The translations under genes were made by a program, and so were the position numbers. Positions 52,871 through 62,241 of a DNA stretch of 64,000 nucleotides are shown here, piece by piece. The DNA is from CAVWCQ01 sp963753545 (GTDB lineage: Bacteria > Chloroflexota > Anaerolineae > Aggregatilineales > Aggregatilineaceae): contig CAVWCQ010000008.1 of the NCBI GenBank assembly GCA_963753545.1, forward strand, positions 868,001 through 932,000, written 5' to 3'. Every line of letters starts with the position of its first letter. The first letter of the stretch is position 1. The notes under the pieces are model-generated. The model did no database searches. It was not told where the DNA came from and saw only the letters and a list, made by a program, of their open reading frames with translations.

Positions 52871-53704
52871 TCAACTGCCGTATGTTTTGTCGGCGGATCG
52901 ATGCGTTTCGAGCCACTCGATGGCAAAATCGACGGCGGCGCGCTGGCGGAAGAACAGCACATCCGCCTGTGCAACCTTGCCGCGCCGGATGTGGGGTGTC
53001 TGGTTGAACGCCTCACCCAGCGTGCCAAAATCGTCCGCGTCGGTGTTCACATCCTCGAACCAGACCCACTGCGACTCGCCGTTGACCAGGACGGGTGCGC
53101 CGCGCTGGACGGTGTGTTTGCCGGGCCAATCCCCGCGGTACTCAGCCAGGTGCAGCGACGTGTTATTATCGTGTGGGACGCCAAGCAGCAGCACCCAGCC
53201 ATTGAGTTCATAAATGCGGCCCAGTGGTGAATTATCACCCATGGCGCTGTTCAGCAGATGGTTCGCTGTGATCCATTCAGCGTGTTTGCCGTGTGCCGCG
53301 AACGAGGTCTGTGGGTGCGCGCTGCGGATCGTGCCGCGCTGCTTGCGGAACGTTTCTGGGATGACGCCCATACCGCGCGTCACCGTGAGATCGGGATCAT
53401 AGCTGGGCATGGTGTCGCGGATAACCTGCCACCACACCTCCGGCACAGGCGGATTTTGCCACTCAGCCGGATCGGAGAGATCGCCGGAATGAGTCGGCAT
53501 GACGAGCGTTCCCTCGTGGCTCAGCACTTTTTCCAGGGCCAGGATCACCGCCATTGCTCCGCCGCATACCCAGCCCATTTTGCTGAGAGACGAATGGACA
53601 ATAACCGTCATGCCGGGTTCAAGCCCCAGCGCCTTAAAATCATCAATCAGGGTATCAACCGTTGCCGGGTGGGGCGTTCCGTTGATCGCGTCATGCTCGC
53701 TCAT
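52871..53704 (-). CDS. AAC(3)-family N-acetyltransferase (277 aa)
   Basis: ATG 53704 (MSEHDAING) is chosen; the frame is open further upstream only across the Nudix gene. IVHSSLSKMGWVCGGA is the acetyl-CoA motif, VMPTHSGDLSDP and LTVTRGMGVIPE are AAC(3) hallmarks, SAHPQTSFAAHG carries the catalytic His, and LGVPHDNNTSLHLAEYR the second conserved segment. Enzymes of this family acetylate aminoglycosides at N3 or other amino compounds; many environmental members, such as this one in a Nudix context, have unknown substrates. It overlaps the Nudix gene by 14 nt. Confidence 0.9.
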   Translation of the reverse strand: MSEHDAINGTPHPATVDTLIDDFKALGLEPGMTVIVHSSLSKMGWVCGGAMAVILALEKVLSHEGTLVMPTHSGDLSDPAEWQNPPVPEVWWQVIRDTMPSYDPDLTVTRGMGVIPETFRKQRGTIRSAHPQTSFAAHGKHAEWITANHLLNSAMGDNSPLGRIYELNGWVLLLGVPHDNNTSLHLAEYRGDWPGKHTVQRGAPVLVNGESQWVWFEDVNTDADDFGTLGEAFNQTPHIRRGKVAQADVLFFRQRAAVDFAIEWLETHRSADKTYGS

Positions 53705-54137
53705 GGAGACGTTTGACCAGTAAATCGTATAGTCCATCTGGGTAAAGGGGTGGGCCGCCGGGCGCGAATCGTTCCAGCGGCAGCCACATCGCTCTGATCG
53801 CCGCGACTCCAGTCTCGTAGCCATCAATCTGTTCCTGATCATACAGGGTGCGATCCACGAAGGCCGCCTCATAAATCTGTACGATTTCGTGCCCCACCGC
53901 GCCATCGAACACGAAGATATTTTCCAGCGTGCCCAGGTAGCGCAGATCGGTGATCTCGGCGTTGATTTCCTCGCGGATTTCGCGGTGCAGGGTCTCGGCG
54001 CTCCGCTCGCCAAATTCGATTCCGCCGCCGAGTGGGCGGTAGAACGTTTCCTGTTTGACCGGATCATAGCCTTCTTCGACGAGGAGGCGCTCGCCGTTCC
54101 AGAAAATGCCGATTGCCAGTGGACGAATTGCTCCCAT
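53691..54137 (-). CDS. Nudix hydrolase (148 aa)
   Basis: ATG 54137 has AGGGAG just upstream. Nudix box GGGIEFGE...REIREEINAEI at about residues 38-62 keeps every catalytic Glu; the usual Gly after EE is Asn. IRPLAIGIFWNGERLLVEE is the first strand, and KQETFYRPL precedes the box, as in ADP-ribose or dihydroneopterin pyrophosphatase relatives. First gene of a leftward operon with the AAC(3) and YIP1-like genes. Confidence 0.88.
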   Translation of the reverse strand: MGAIRPLAIGIFWNGERLLVEEGYDPVKQETFYRPLGGGIEFGERSAETLHREIREEINAEITDLRYLGTLENIFVFDGAVGHEIVQIYEAAFVDRTLYDQEQIDGYETGVAAIRAMWLPLERFAPGGPPLYPDGLYDLLVKRLHERA

Positions 54138-54198
54138 TGCTCCCTGACTTTTCCTTTGCGCTGAACCTGCCTTCGTTTTTTCACCGGAGAGTCTTCGC

Positions 54199-54207
54199 AT
54201 TATACCA
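54199..54207 (-). promoter_or_regulatory. Extended -10 promoter of the Nudix operon
   Basis: On the minus strand TGG followed by TATAAT (54204-54199), about 62 bases before ATG 54137. Confidence 0.5.
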
Positions 54208-54282
54208 GATTCGTGCTGCTCCCGATTGGCCCAATTCTGAAACTGCCTATATGATTCGCGACAAATAAGAGAGGATATAACG

Positions 54283-55059
54283 TTGAGACAAATTTCAGCT
54301 TTAGGATTGGCGCTGATCGGCATTTTTGCCTTTTTGTGCCTGGGGGGAATAGGCGCGTTGTGCGCGTTGGCGGTTGCGCCTGCCATGACCAATGAAGCCA
54401 ACGATATCGCGGATATGCCCACTACGCCGGACGTAGCAACGGGGGAAGAGGCCGCGCTGACTGGCACGCTGACCGGAAATACCGCCATAACGAGCGATCC
54501 CGAAATCGATCAGATCGCGGATTATAAGGTGGTCGCCTACAACGTCGAGCGATACACACGATCCACCAGCGGCACGGGGAAAAATCGCCGGACCACCAAC
54601 CGCTGGGAAAAAATCCGCACCGTGATGAACACGCTCAAGATGGAGGTAGGGGGGACGCCTGTCACCTTCTATGGCAAAGACAATGTCAAATTGGACGGCG
54701 ATATGCACAGTTTCCAGGAAGGCACGACGATCACCAGCGGTGATCTGCGCGTGATCGGCTTCCGGGATGGCGATCAGGTCACGGTGGTTGGCAAGCGCAT
54801 GGGCGACGGCCAGTTTATGATCGATCAAATGTACGGCGGTACGCGTGATGATCTCGTCGCCAATACGCGCCTGGCTGCCAAAGTATTTCGCTATTTGGGC
54901 TTCGGGTCGATGGTCTGCGGCGGTCTGGTGGCGATAGGTCTGCTTGGGACAGCGGTGCTGCTGGTGTACCGGAAAAAACCGGACGCGCCGCCTCCTGCTG
55001 GGCCGTCGATGTGGCCTCCCGTGACGCCACCGCCAACGTTTCCACCGGCGTCGTCATAA
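54283..55059 (+). CDS. Two-helix membrane protein with GIDE-like middle domain (258 aa)
   Basis: Likely TTG start at 54283 after AGAGAGGATAT. An N-terminal helix (LALIGIFAFLCLGGIGALCAL), an intermembrane domain of about 160 aa and a second helix (SMVCGGLVAIGLLGTAVLLVY) with a Pro-rich tail. The middle domain reads KVVAYNVERYTRSTSGTGKN... NRWEKI, then TPVTFYGKD and GDQVTVVGKRMGDG, an order like the GIDE/BAM domain of mitochondrial E3 ligase MUL1 and its bacterial relatives. The match is by eye only, so function is open. Confidence 0.6.
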   Translation: MRQISALGLALIGIFAFLCLGGIGALCALAVAPAMTNEANDIADMPTTPDVATGEEAALTGTLTGNTAITSDPEIDQIADYKVVAYNVERYTRSTSGTGKNRRTTNRWEKIRTVMNTLKMEVGGTPVTFYGKDNVKLDGDMHSFQEGTTITSGDLRVIGFRDGDQVTVVGKRMGDGQFMIDQMYGGTRDDLVANTRLAAKVFRYLGFGSMVCGGLVAIGLLGTAVLLVYRKKPDAPPPAGPSMWPPVTPPPTFPPASS

Positions 55060-55068
55060 AACAATCTG

Positions 55069-55100
55069 GGCGGGGTTCCACCGTGATCCCCGCCGTTTTT
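55069..55100 (+). terminator. Terminator of the GIDE-like gene
   Basis: GGCGGGG (55069-55075) and CCCCGCC (55088-55094) followed by GTTTTT. Confidence 0.75.
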
Positions 55101-55105
55101 CCCCA

Positions 55106-55411
55106 TCACGGTATGGTTAGCACAACCCGGTACGGTCCCGGTTTTGCCTCAACACACAGCGCGGTGAGTTTGGCTAATGCGGCTCGCACCTGCGGGTCTC
55201 GTCGCGCTTCCTGCATGACTTCCTGGCTTTCCCACGGGCCAAAGGAATAGAACACGTGTGGCTCTTCCATATTCTGGATCAGGGTTCCCTGTGTTGACGC
55301 GCTGTAGCGGATGTAGGCAGGGGCAAATTCCTCTTTCCAGATTCGCACAAACTCGCTGGTCTGTCCTTCGCGCACAACCCACGACGACAGCGTATAAAAC
55401 CCACCGTTCAT
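55106..55411 (-). CDS. ABM-type dimeric alpha/beta-barrel protein (101 aa)
   Basis: YTLSSWVVREGQTSEFVRIW is the first strand and helix of an antibiotic biosynthesis monooxygenase domain; LIQNMEEPHVFYSFGPWES and VVLTI complete a ferredoxin-like fold that works as a dimer. Members range from monooxygenases to plain stress proteins, and no cofactor residues stand out. ATGA overlap with the GNAT gene upstream. Confidence 0.75.
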   Translation of the reverse strand: MNGGFYTLSSWVVREGQTSEFVRIWKEEFAPAYIRYSASTQGTLIQNMEEPHVFYSFGPWESQEVMQEARRDPQVRAALAKLTALCVEAKPGPYRVVLTIP

Positions 55412-56388
55412 ATCGATTCTCTCCTGCTGCCAGATAATAACGATTTTTCGACACGTACCCAGGCGGGCATCGGCTGGAAGCCCATCGTCAGGTTCAGTTG
55501 GTACATCGGATTTTTCGAGTTGTTGTTGGTGGTGATCTGCTGGACGCCGTGCTGCTGCGCATAGAGAATGAGATGCGTTTTGAGCGCCGTTGCGATTCCC
55601 CGGCGGCGGTAGTCGCGGCGGACGCCAGTCACCCCAGTCTGAAACTGTCCCTCTTCCGCCGGATTGATGCTGCCCTGGCTTTCACCCACATACTGCTGAC
55701 CATCCAGCGCGACAAACCAGCCGTCGAGATCGAATTTCGGCCCTTCCAGGCGCGCCGCTGTCCATGTGTCCAGCGTGTGCGGCTGCTTGCTCCCGGTGGA
55801 TGGGATATCGCGGCTGATCGCCATTTCCAGGTCATACAACTTCTGCTGCCAGTCCGGATCGCTGCGCTGCAAGTCACGCAGCCCGACAATCGTTATCCCG
55901 CTCTGGCGCACCCGATCCAGAATGGGCTGGAAGCGGGCAGCGTCGAAGTGGGCGACATCCAGCGTGGACAGCGCCTCGCGGGTTACTTCCTGGAAACCAA
56001 ACTCCGCGAAGAAACGCATCGCTTCTGGCTTGTTTTCGAGCATGCCCGATGTGATCGCGATCACGTCTTTCCCGCGCAGCGCCTCTAACACATGGTTGAG
56101 ATAGACGGGGCGGATATCGGGCGCGTCGTGGGCTGGATGGACGAATATCCGGCAGAAGTATTTCTGCGGGTGGTGGGCGAACTGGTTTTGCCCATATTCT
56201 CCAAATCCAATGATGGCCCCATCCCGGCAAATCAGATCGCGCTGGAAGGGATAGTCCGGGCTGCGGTGCTGATCGTCGTGTTTCATTTCCTCGACGGAAA
56301 CCGGATGATCATCCCATACGGCGGCATCGATAGCCACCAGGGTCCGGTAGTCGTCATCGCTGTAACTGAAGGCTTGGATCGTTAACAT
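55408..56388 (-). CDS. GNAT acetyltransferase with two GNAT-like halves (326 aa)
   Basis: ATG 56388 (MLTIQAFSYSDDDY) follows GGGAGA. The first half (to about 165) has a degenerate GNAT fold (ICRDGAIIGFGEYGQ, FCRIFVHPAH). The second half has a full acetyl-CoA loop, VRRDYRRRGIATALKTHLIL, and the terminal NSKNPMYQLNLTMGFQPM, typical of mycothiol-synthase-like double GNATs. It probably acetylates a small amine. Translationally coupled to the ABM gene. Confidence 0.85.
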   Translation of the reverse strand: MLTIQAFSYSDDDYRTLVAIDAAVWDDHPVSVEEMKHDDQHRSPDYPFQRDLICRDGAIIGFGEYGQNQFAHHPQKYFCRIFVHPAHDAPDIRPVYLNHVLEALRGKDVIAITSGMLENKPEAMRFFAEFGFQEVTREALSTLDVAHFDAARFQPILDRVRQSGITIVGLRDLQRSDPDWQQKLYDLEMAISRDIPSTGSKQPHTLDTWTAARLEGPKFDLDGWFVALDGQQYVGESQGSINPAEEGQFQTGVTGVRRDYRRRGIATALKTHLILYAQQHGVQQITTNNNSKNPMYQLNLTMGFQPMPAWVRVEKSLLSGSRRESI

Positions 56389-56631
56389 CGTGTGAGTCTC
56401 CCTGATCAGATTGTTGCGCGGGGCTGCTTGGAATGGCAAGCGCCCCATGTTACAATTCCGGCATGTCGAACCTTGTTAGCGGCGAGGAATCATGAACGGG
56501 TACTGACTGGGCGGCAGTTCCTGGTGCGGGACTGCCGGATACATGAACTCAGTGAGTCGAGGCATCTGAGCCTGATCGGATGCGCTGTTGTGATTCTACC
56601 TGTTTCGTTTGTGCATCTAACGAGGTTTGTT

Positions 56632-57563
56632 ATGCCATTCACCATTCGTTTGTTCGATCCTGCGGCGGATGTTCTGCGCCTGCTCCGGCTGTTTAACGAA
56701 CTGGAAGCGCTGGACCACGATCCCGAACCTTCAACCGAAGCCACTATCCGGTCCCAACTCAACTGGCGCGGGCATAATCCCGCCGCGGATCGCTGGGTTG
56801 TGGAAATCCCCGGTCATGCGTTCATCGGTCATGGTTGGGTTTTTAAGCAGACTGCTCGCCGCTCTGCGCTCAAAGTCACGGTCCATCCGGACTATCGCCG
56901 CTGTGGAATCGGCAGTGCTTTGCTCAAGGTCGCGCTCGACCGTGTGCGAGAGATCGGCACACCTGTCGCCGCCAGTGGAGCCGGCGCGCCCGACAGTGCT
57001 TCAGTGGCCTTTCTGGAAAAACATGGGTTCCGTGCCGTGTCATCCAATTGGGCGCTGCGCGCTCCGGCGTCGCTGGTCCTGCCGCTTCCGATCTTGCCAC
57101 AGGGCTATCGTGTCTGCCCGTATTCTGAGATAAAACATCCTGCCGCGCTTGCCACCGCGCTCAACCGGGGATATGGCGACCTGCCCGGTCACGCTGAAAA
57201 CAGCCAGCCGATCACAGAATCTTATGTGGCAGAGGCATTTGCCACGTCTCGCTGGGATTACCGAATCGCTGTTTCTGGTTGTTGCCCCAGACGGCGAACT
57301 AGCAGGCGTTTCCCAACTTAAGCTGAATGGGCGCGGCACCAATTACAGCGGTGTTGATATTCTGGATGCGCCCGCCATTCCGCCCGAATATCGCGATAAG
57401 GGATTGATCCAGCCCTTGTTACTCAGCGTCATGCACTACCAGCGCGCCCACAGCAGCGGCGATATCCTGCTCGAATCGGTCTGGCGAGCGTGAAGAGACA
57501 ATCGCTGTGTACGAGGAATTGGGTTTTGTTTTGCAGCAGCGCTTTATCGAATACGAACGCTGA
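56632..57563 (+). CDS. Double GNAT acetyltransferase, two frameshifts
   Basis: ATG 56632 follows GAGG. First GNAT: HPDYRRCGIGSALLKVALDR (acetyl-CoA loop) and VAFLEKHGFRAV. After one extra base in the TTT run at 57272-57274 the sequence goes on with LVVAPDGELAGVSQL, and after another near 57478 with EETIAVYEELGFVLQQRFIE, the end of the second GNAT. Corrected length 309 aa with the stop at 57561. It is divergent from the other double GNAT gene, so the two may be distant duplicates. Confidence 0.75.
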
Positions 57564-57580
57564 TAGGATGTAGCAAACAA

Positions 57581-57608
57581 CAGCGCCAACCGTTCCCGGC
57601 TGGCGCTG
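57581..57608. terminator. Bidirectional hairpin terminator
   Basis: CAGCGCCA (57581-57588) and TGGCGCTG (57601-57608) with a 12-nt loop, between convergent GNAT and GH20 genes. Confidence 0.7.
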
Positions 57609-57667
57609 CTTAATTCATGCTAAACTCCCTGTCCCCGCGGGGCAGCTGCTTGATGCGCCCTGCGCGG

Positions 57668-59290
57668 CTACTGCCAATCCACCCCATCGGCCTCGTAGAA
57701 ATTGACCCCCAACGCGCGCAGACGCGGCCCCTGTGCGCCGAGCCGGACCTTATACGTATCCCAATCGCGCTGATCCGCCGGAGTCCAGCCCATTTCGGCG
57801 TAGCCCAGCAGTCGCGGAAAGGCCATATATTCGATATCGTCCAGCGTGACCAGCGTCTCGGACCACAGCGGCGCTTCCACACCCAGGATGTTTTCATCGG
57901 TGACGCCGTTCAGCATGGCCGCCGGGTCCCAGTTATAAGCATCGCGCACGCTGATCGTTGCGGCCCACGTCAGGCCGAGATCGGTGGTTTCGTCGTATTT
58001 CATATCGATATAGGCTTTGTTGGCGGGCGAGACGATCATCTTCGCGCCGATTGCCGTCGCCTTTTGCGCCACGCCACTCCACCAATACTGCGGAACCGAA
58101 CTGGGGAGCAGGTCTGTCTTGGCGATCTCTTCCCAGCCGACCATCTGCTTGCCGTGCGCCGTCACGATATCCTGCACGCGCTCGACAAACTGGATGTAGT
58201 CGTCTTCGCTGGTGGCCTTCGCTTCGTCGCCGCCGATGTGGATATAGGGGCCAGTGGTCAGCGCGGCGAGTTCGCGCACGACATCATCGACAAACTGGTA
58301 GGTGATTTCTTTGCCGATGCACAGCGAACTGAACCCAACTTCGGTCCCCGTGTACAGATCGGGCGCTTCGCCGCTGCAATTGAGGTCGGGGTAGGAGGCC
58401 AGGGCCGCGTTGGTGTGCCCCGGCATATCGATTTCGGGCACGATGGTGATATAGCGGCTGTTGGCGTAGGCCACGATTTCCGCGTATTCCTCCTGCGTAT
58501 AATAGCCGCCCTGGTCGCCGTTAACCGCTGTCGTCGCGCCGATTCGGGTGAGATCGGGCCACGACTTGATCTCGATGCGCCAGCCCTGATCGTCCGCCAG
58601 ATGCAGGTGCAGCCGGTTCATTTTGTACAGCGCCAGCAGATCGATGATCTGCTTGATATCGTCCACAGCGAAGAAATGCCGGGCGACATCCAGCATCATG
58701 CCGCGCCACTCGTAACGGGGGTAGTCGCTGATCGTCACGGCGGGAATATTCCAGGGGCCGGGTTGGACGCTGCCGCTCTCGATGCTGGGCGGCAAAAGCT
58801 GGCGGATGGTCTGAACGCCCCGGAAAACCCCTTCAGGCGTCGCCGCGGACAGGGTGATCCCATCGGGGGAAACGGTTAGTTCGTAAGCCTCACTAACTAA
58901 CCTGGAGGCGTCAGAAAGGATCGTGAGGCGGACCTGTCCAACCTCCAGGGTATCACTGGCAGCCACAACAGGGAGTTCAAATCCCGTCGCTGAGCGCAGG
59001 TGATCGGCAAGATACTGGCCCACCGCTAACAGATCGTCGTTGTTGGCGTCAACCACGATGCGGGTAGTTTCGCTGATGCTGAAAGTGCCCGCGCCCGGTG
59101 TGACAGAGACTGGCATGGGGATCAGTTGGTTGAATGTGGCGTTAGACGCCTGGGATGGAGATGTCTTCGGGTTTGGAAGCACGACAGTAGCCCTCGAAAA
59201 TGATGCTGATGTCAAAAGCCAGGCACACAGCGGCAGGATGAGCGTGCTCACCCTGAGCAACCTCATCTTACCCCTTTTACAGGATAGCAT
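57668..59290 (-). CDS. Secreted beta-N-acetylhexosaminidase, GH20 (540 aa)
   Basis: ATG 59290 has AAGGAG six bases upstream; the longer frame to 59356 lacks a site. A signal peptide is followed by the GH20b domain (IPMPVSVTPGAGTFSI, then YELTVSPDGITLSAATPEG) and the catalytic barrel: PRYEWRGMMLDVARHFF, NRLHLHLADDQGWRIEI, VPEIDMPGHTNAAL, the catalytic Asp-Glu pair in IHIGGDEA and WWSG/LWSE with substrate-binding Trp residues. It removes terminal GlcNAc or GalNAc from chitin, wall fragments or glycans outside the cell, supporting scavenging or cell-wall recycling. Confidence 0.95.
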   Translation of the reverse strand: MLSCKRGKMRLLRVSTLILPLCAWLLTSASFSRATVVLPNPKTSPSQASNATFNQLIPMPVSVTPGAGTFSISETTRIVVDANNDDLLAVGQYLADHLRSATGFELPVVAASDTLEVGQVRLTILSDASRLVSEAYELTVSPDGITLSAATPEGVFRGVQTIRQLLPPSIESGSVQPGPWNIPAVTISDYPRYEWRGMMLDVARHFFAVDDIKQIIDLLALYKMNRLHLHLADDQGWRIEIKSWPDLTRIGATTAVNGDQGGYYTQEEYAEIVAYANSRYITIVPEIDMPGHTNAALASYPDLNCSGEAPDLYTGTEVGFSSLCIGKEITYQFVDDVVRELAALTTGPYIHIGGDEAKATSEDDYIQFVERVQDIVTAHGKQMVGWEEIAKTDLLPSSVPQYWWSGVAQKATAIGAKMIVSPANKAYIDMKYDETTDLGLTWAATISVRDAYNWDPAAMLNGVTDENILGVEAPLWSETLVTLDDIEYMAFPRLLGYAEMGWTPADQRDWDTYKVRLGAQGPRLRALGVNFYEADGVDWQ

Positions 59291-59405
59291 ATCAGACTCC
59301 TTGGTGATTAGCGCGCAAGTGGGATGATGATAACACCGTTTTCTGGATCGCGGCACTTTGTTAACTTGATGGGAGAGGGGATTGCTCGGACGGGTGAGGT
59401 GGGCT

Positions 59406-61591
59406 TTACGCGACGGGCCGCCGCAGCCGGACTTCGGTACCCTGCCCGACCTGGCTGTTGATTTCCAGGACCGCGCCTATCGCTTCGGCCCGTTCGTCCA
59501 TCATGCCTAGCCCCAGCCCAATGTGGGAGTTGTCCATATCAAAGCCCTGGCCGTCGTCCTGAATCCGTAATTCCGCGCCGCTTGGGGTGCTGTTCAGATG
59601 GATGTGGACCTCAGTGGCGTGGGCATGTTTGACGATATTGTTGAGCGCCTCCTGAGCAACGCGGTAAAACGCGATATGGGCATCGGTGGGCAGCGCATCG
59701 AGGGGTTTGGATATGTTGATAGAAAAGCGAATCTGTTTTCGCGCCTGGATCGCCTGCGAGAGCTGGATGATCAGCGCATCCAGGTCGCTGTTGACCAGCG
59801 AGGCGGGCCGCAGTTCAAGCAGCAGCGTGCGCATCTCGGCGGACGCGCCCCGTATCAGCCGGGCAACATCCGACAGTTTCTCGAAGGCAGAGTCCGGGTT
59901 GCGTTTCAGCAGATGGGGCAGGGATTCGGCCATGATGCTGGCGGAAAATAACGTCTGTGAGACGGCATCATGCAGATCGCGGGCCAGCCGCTGCCGTTCC
60001 TCGATAGCCGAGGCGCGCTGAACCTGTTCGTATAATTGGGCGCGGTGCATGGCCTGGGCACACTGCCCGGCGATGGTCTGCACAAAGCTGGCGTCAAACA
60101 GTGTTCCCTTGGGAAAGCTGAGCACCAGCACGCCAATCACCTGCTCCTGGACGATCAGCGGAACAACGGCCCAATTGGAATAGTGTGGGGTTTTCAACGG
60201 ACTGGCATCATCACCGGACGCAAACTGCGGGATCATCCGCTCCGGCGATAAATTCCAGAGCGATTCTTTGGATGTGACACAGGCGGCGAGCGCCTTTGAG
60301 GAAGGGATCACGGGCAGGTTCCGCCAGGCGGCGTGCTGTTTAGCTGTGCAGTGCCTGGCTCGAAGCAGCTTCAGAAATTTTGTGTCTTCACTCAAAACCA
60401 GGACGGCTCCCCGGTTGGCCCCGGCGAGTATCAAACCCTGCTCGACCATCACGTCCGCGACTTCCGATGGAGTCGAGCGCGGCGGAAAAGGCGGTGGTGA
60501 CGGCCTGGAAATTCGTAACCTGTTCGTTGGCCCGGCGCAGTTCTACCGTGCGCTCCATCACGCGGATTTCCAATTCCTGGCGTGCCCGCTGAATATCGTC
60601 TTCCATCTGCCTGCGCCGGATAAACGCGCCGAGCTGCGTGGCAATCATAGACACGACACGGATAAAATGCTCGTCGATATGGCGCTCATCCAGGGCAAAA
60701 AAGGCTAACACCGTCACCACTTCATCCTCTGCCGCCACCGGAGCGACCACGCCTGCCTGGAGAATAACGTCTGGCCCGGCTGGCAGTTCATTCAGGACAA
60801 TCATGTCCTGCCCGTTCCAGGCGTCCTGAATCAGGTCTTTTCGCCAGGTCAGCAGCGGCGGTTCGTTCCACACCCCGTTCAGGCCGTCCGATCCGCTGAA
60901 AAAAGCGGCGGTGCAGTCCAAAACGCTGTGATCCACCAGCGTCCAGGCTTCCCCATAGACGGAATGGGTCATCTCAACCATGCTGCGCAGCACCACATGG
61001 AGGGCCGTTTCCAGCGTTGCTGCATCGTTAACGGCGACCTGAAGCCGCTGGAGCAGAATCATTTCCTGTTCGCGCTGCTGCTGGATGCTGAGATCGCTGG
61101 CAACCATGCACACCGCCTCAAAATCACCCGGCGGCAGGGTGTTGAGCGCGACGGAGACCGGGATCTGAATATGGTTGGCGGTGCGTAGCAGCAGTTCCGC
61201 GCGGCGATTTTGGGATGGCCCCTCGAGGAGAAGTTCCTGAAATACGAGGCGATAGGTGGGCACTATAAAGTTATAGACAGACGCTCCCAGCACTTTTTCC
61301 AGGGGAAGATGCAGCATCTCGGCAAAACGCTGGTTGCAGTACAGGATAAGTCCATCCAGCGCAATCGTTGCGGCACCTTCCAGCATCGATTCCACCAGCA
61401 CGCGGTAAGGCCGTTCCGCGTGCTGCAAGGTATAGACCTGGTTTCCATCCTCAGTAGAAACGACCAGCGCATCAACTTCACCCTCGCGGATGGCGCGCAG
61501 CGTTTCTTCGGCCTCTTTAAGTCGTGGTCCGGAGAGCCTCCATCTCGGTCTGAATGTCCTGGTTGGCTTCCGTTGGGTTCGTTGTTCTCAT
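59406..61591 (-). CDS. PAS-GAF histidine kinase of the kai cassette, two frameshifts
   Basis: ATG 61591 follows ACGAGGAG and starts MRTTNPTEANQDIQTEMEAL, a coiled coil. Extra bases near 61525 and 60466 split it; removal gives about 727 aa. Order: coiled coil, PAS (RPYRVLVESMLEGA... FAEMLHLPLEKVLG), GAF (AATLETALHVVLRSM), coiled coil, GAF (MVEQGLILAGANRGAVLVL), DHp of HisKA_3 type with the phospho-His in RLARDLHDAVSQTL, and HATPase (VAQEALNNIVKHA, DDGQGFD, GLGLGMMDERA). A kinase reading KaiB/KaiC state would be the output arm, like SasA in Synechococcus; the cognate regulator is not in the window. Confidence 0.85.
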
Positions 61592-61937
61592 CTCCTCGTT
61601 TTTCCACCTTGGGCCGCAGCCCTAACCCGGCTAACACGTTGTTCTCATTCGACATATCGCCTACCAGCTTGCGCAGAGGGAGCGGAAGCTGTTTGATTAA
61701 CGTTGGTGCTGCGACGATTTCACTCGTGCGTGCCAGTTCCGGCTGCTGGTAAATGTCAATAATCTCCAATTCATAGCGATCCTTCAAATACGTTTCGCAG
61801 ATCGCCTTGAGATTGGCAATAGCGCGTGCCGATTTCGGGGTTGCCCCGGTGATATAGAGGGATAGGATGTAGACCGTCTTGTCATCAGTATTTGCCAATG
61901 CCTGCTCAAACTCTTCTTGCGTTGATCTGTTCAACAT
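61590..61937 (-). CDS. kaiB: KaiB-like protein 2
   Basis: From ATG 61937, about 112 residues read as a KaiB thioredoxin-like domain: VYILSLYITGATPKSARAIA, YELEIIDIYQQPELARTSEI, VAAPTLIKQLPLPLRKLVGD, then GLGLRPKVEK. The raw frame runs on into nonsense over the kinase start. Depending on the true length of the AAAAA run near 61600 it either stops at a TGA overlapping the kinase ATG or fuses in frame with the kinase. It starts eight bases after the preceding gene. KaiB binds KaiC in the day-night cycle of cyanobacteria; SasA has a KaiB-like N-terminal domain. Confidence 0.85.
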
Positions 61938-61944
61938 TTTTTTC

Positions 61945-62241
61945 TCATTCCCGGGGTATCAGTTCTAATCCAACTAACACCCGCTCTGTGTTCGATAGGT
62001 CGCCAATGATTTTGCGAATCGGTTCAGGTAGTTTGCGCACGAGAGTGGGAATGGCAATGATCTGGTCGGCCTGGGCAAGCTGGGGATTTTGCGCCAGATC
62101 GATGATTTCAATATCGTAATGGCCTTCGAGATGCTCTTCGCAGAGCCGCTTCAGGTTAGCAAAGGCGGTGAGGGATTTTGGTGTTTGGCCAGCGACGTAA
62201 AGCCGCAAAGCCCAATAGCCTGTATCTTCGACGTTGGTCAT
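61945..62241 (-). CDS. kaiB: KaiB-like protein 1 (98 aa), separate gene or C-terminal domain of KaiC
   Basis: ATG 62241 has its own CCAGGAGAG ten bases upstream. The product MTNVEDTGYWALRLYVAGQT... is exactly KaiB-sized and carries YDIEIIDLAQNPQLAQADQI, IAIPTLVRKLPEPIRKIIGD and VLVGLELIP. In the frame one base away, a TGA overlaps this ATG as ATGA, the coupling pattern used throughout this window, so one missed or added base upstream would turn a kaiC-kaiB pair into an apparent fusion. It is most similar by eye to the second KaiB that follows. Confidence 0.75.
   Translation of the reverse strand: MTNVEDTGYWALRLYVAGQTPKSLTAFANLKRLCEEHLEGHYDIEIIDLAQNPQLAQADQIIAIPTLVRKLPEPIRKIIGDLSNTERVLVGLELIPRE

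Noticed and set aside
52871..54184. A 437-aa N-terminally extended AAC(3)-like protein
   Set aside because: The extension is the Nudix gene read in another frame; the Nudix product is well supported and the AAC(3) domain starts at ATG 53704.
57617..58879. A 420-codon plus-strand open frame over the GH20 gene
   Set aside because: Antisense shadow of an intact, catalytically complete GH20 gene.
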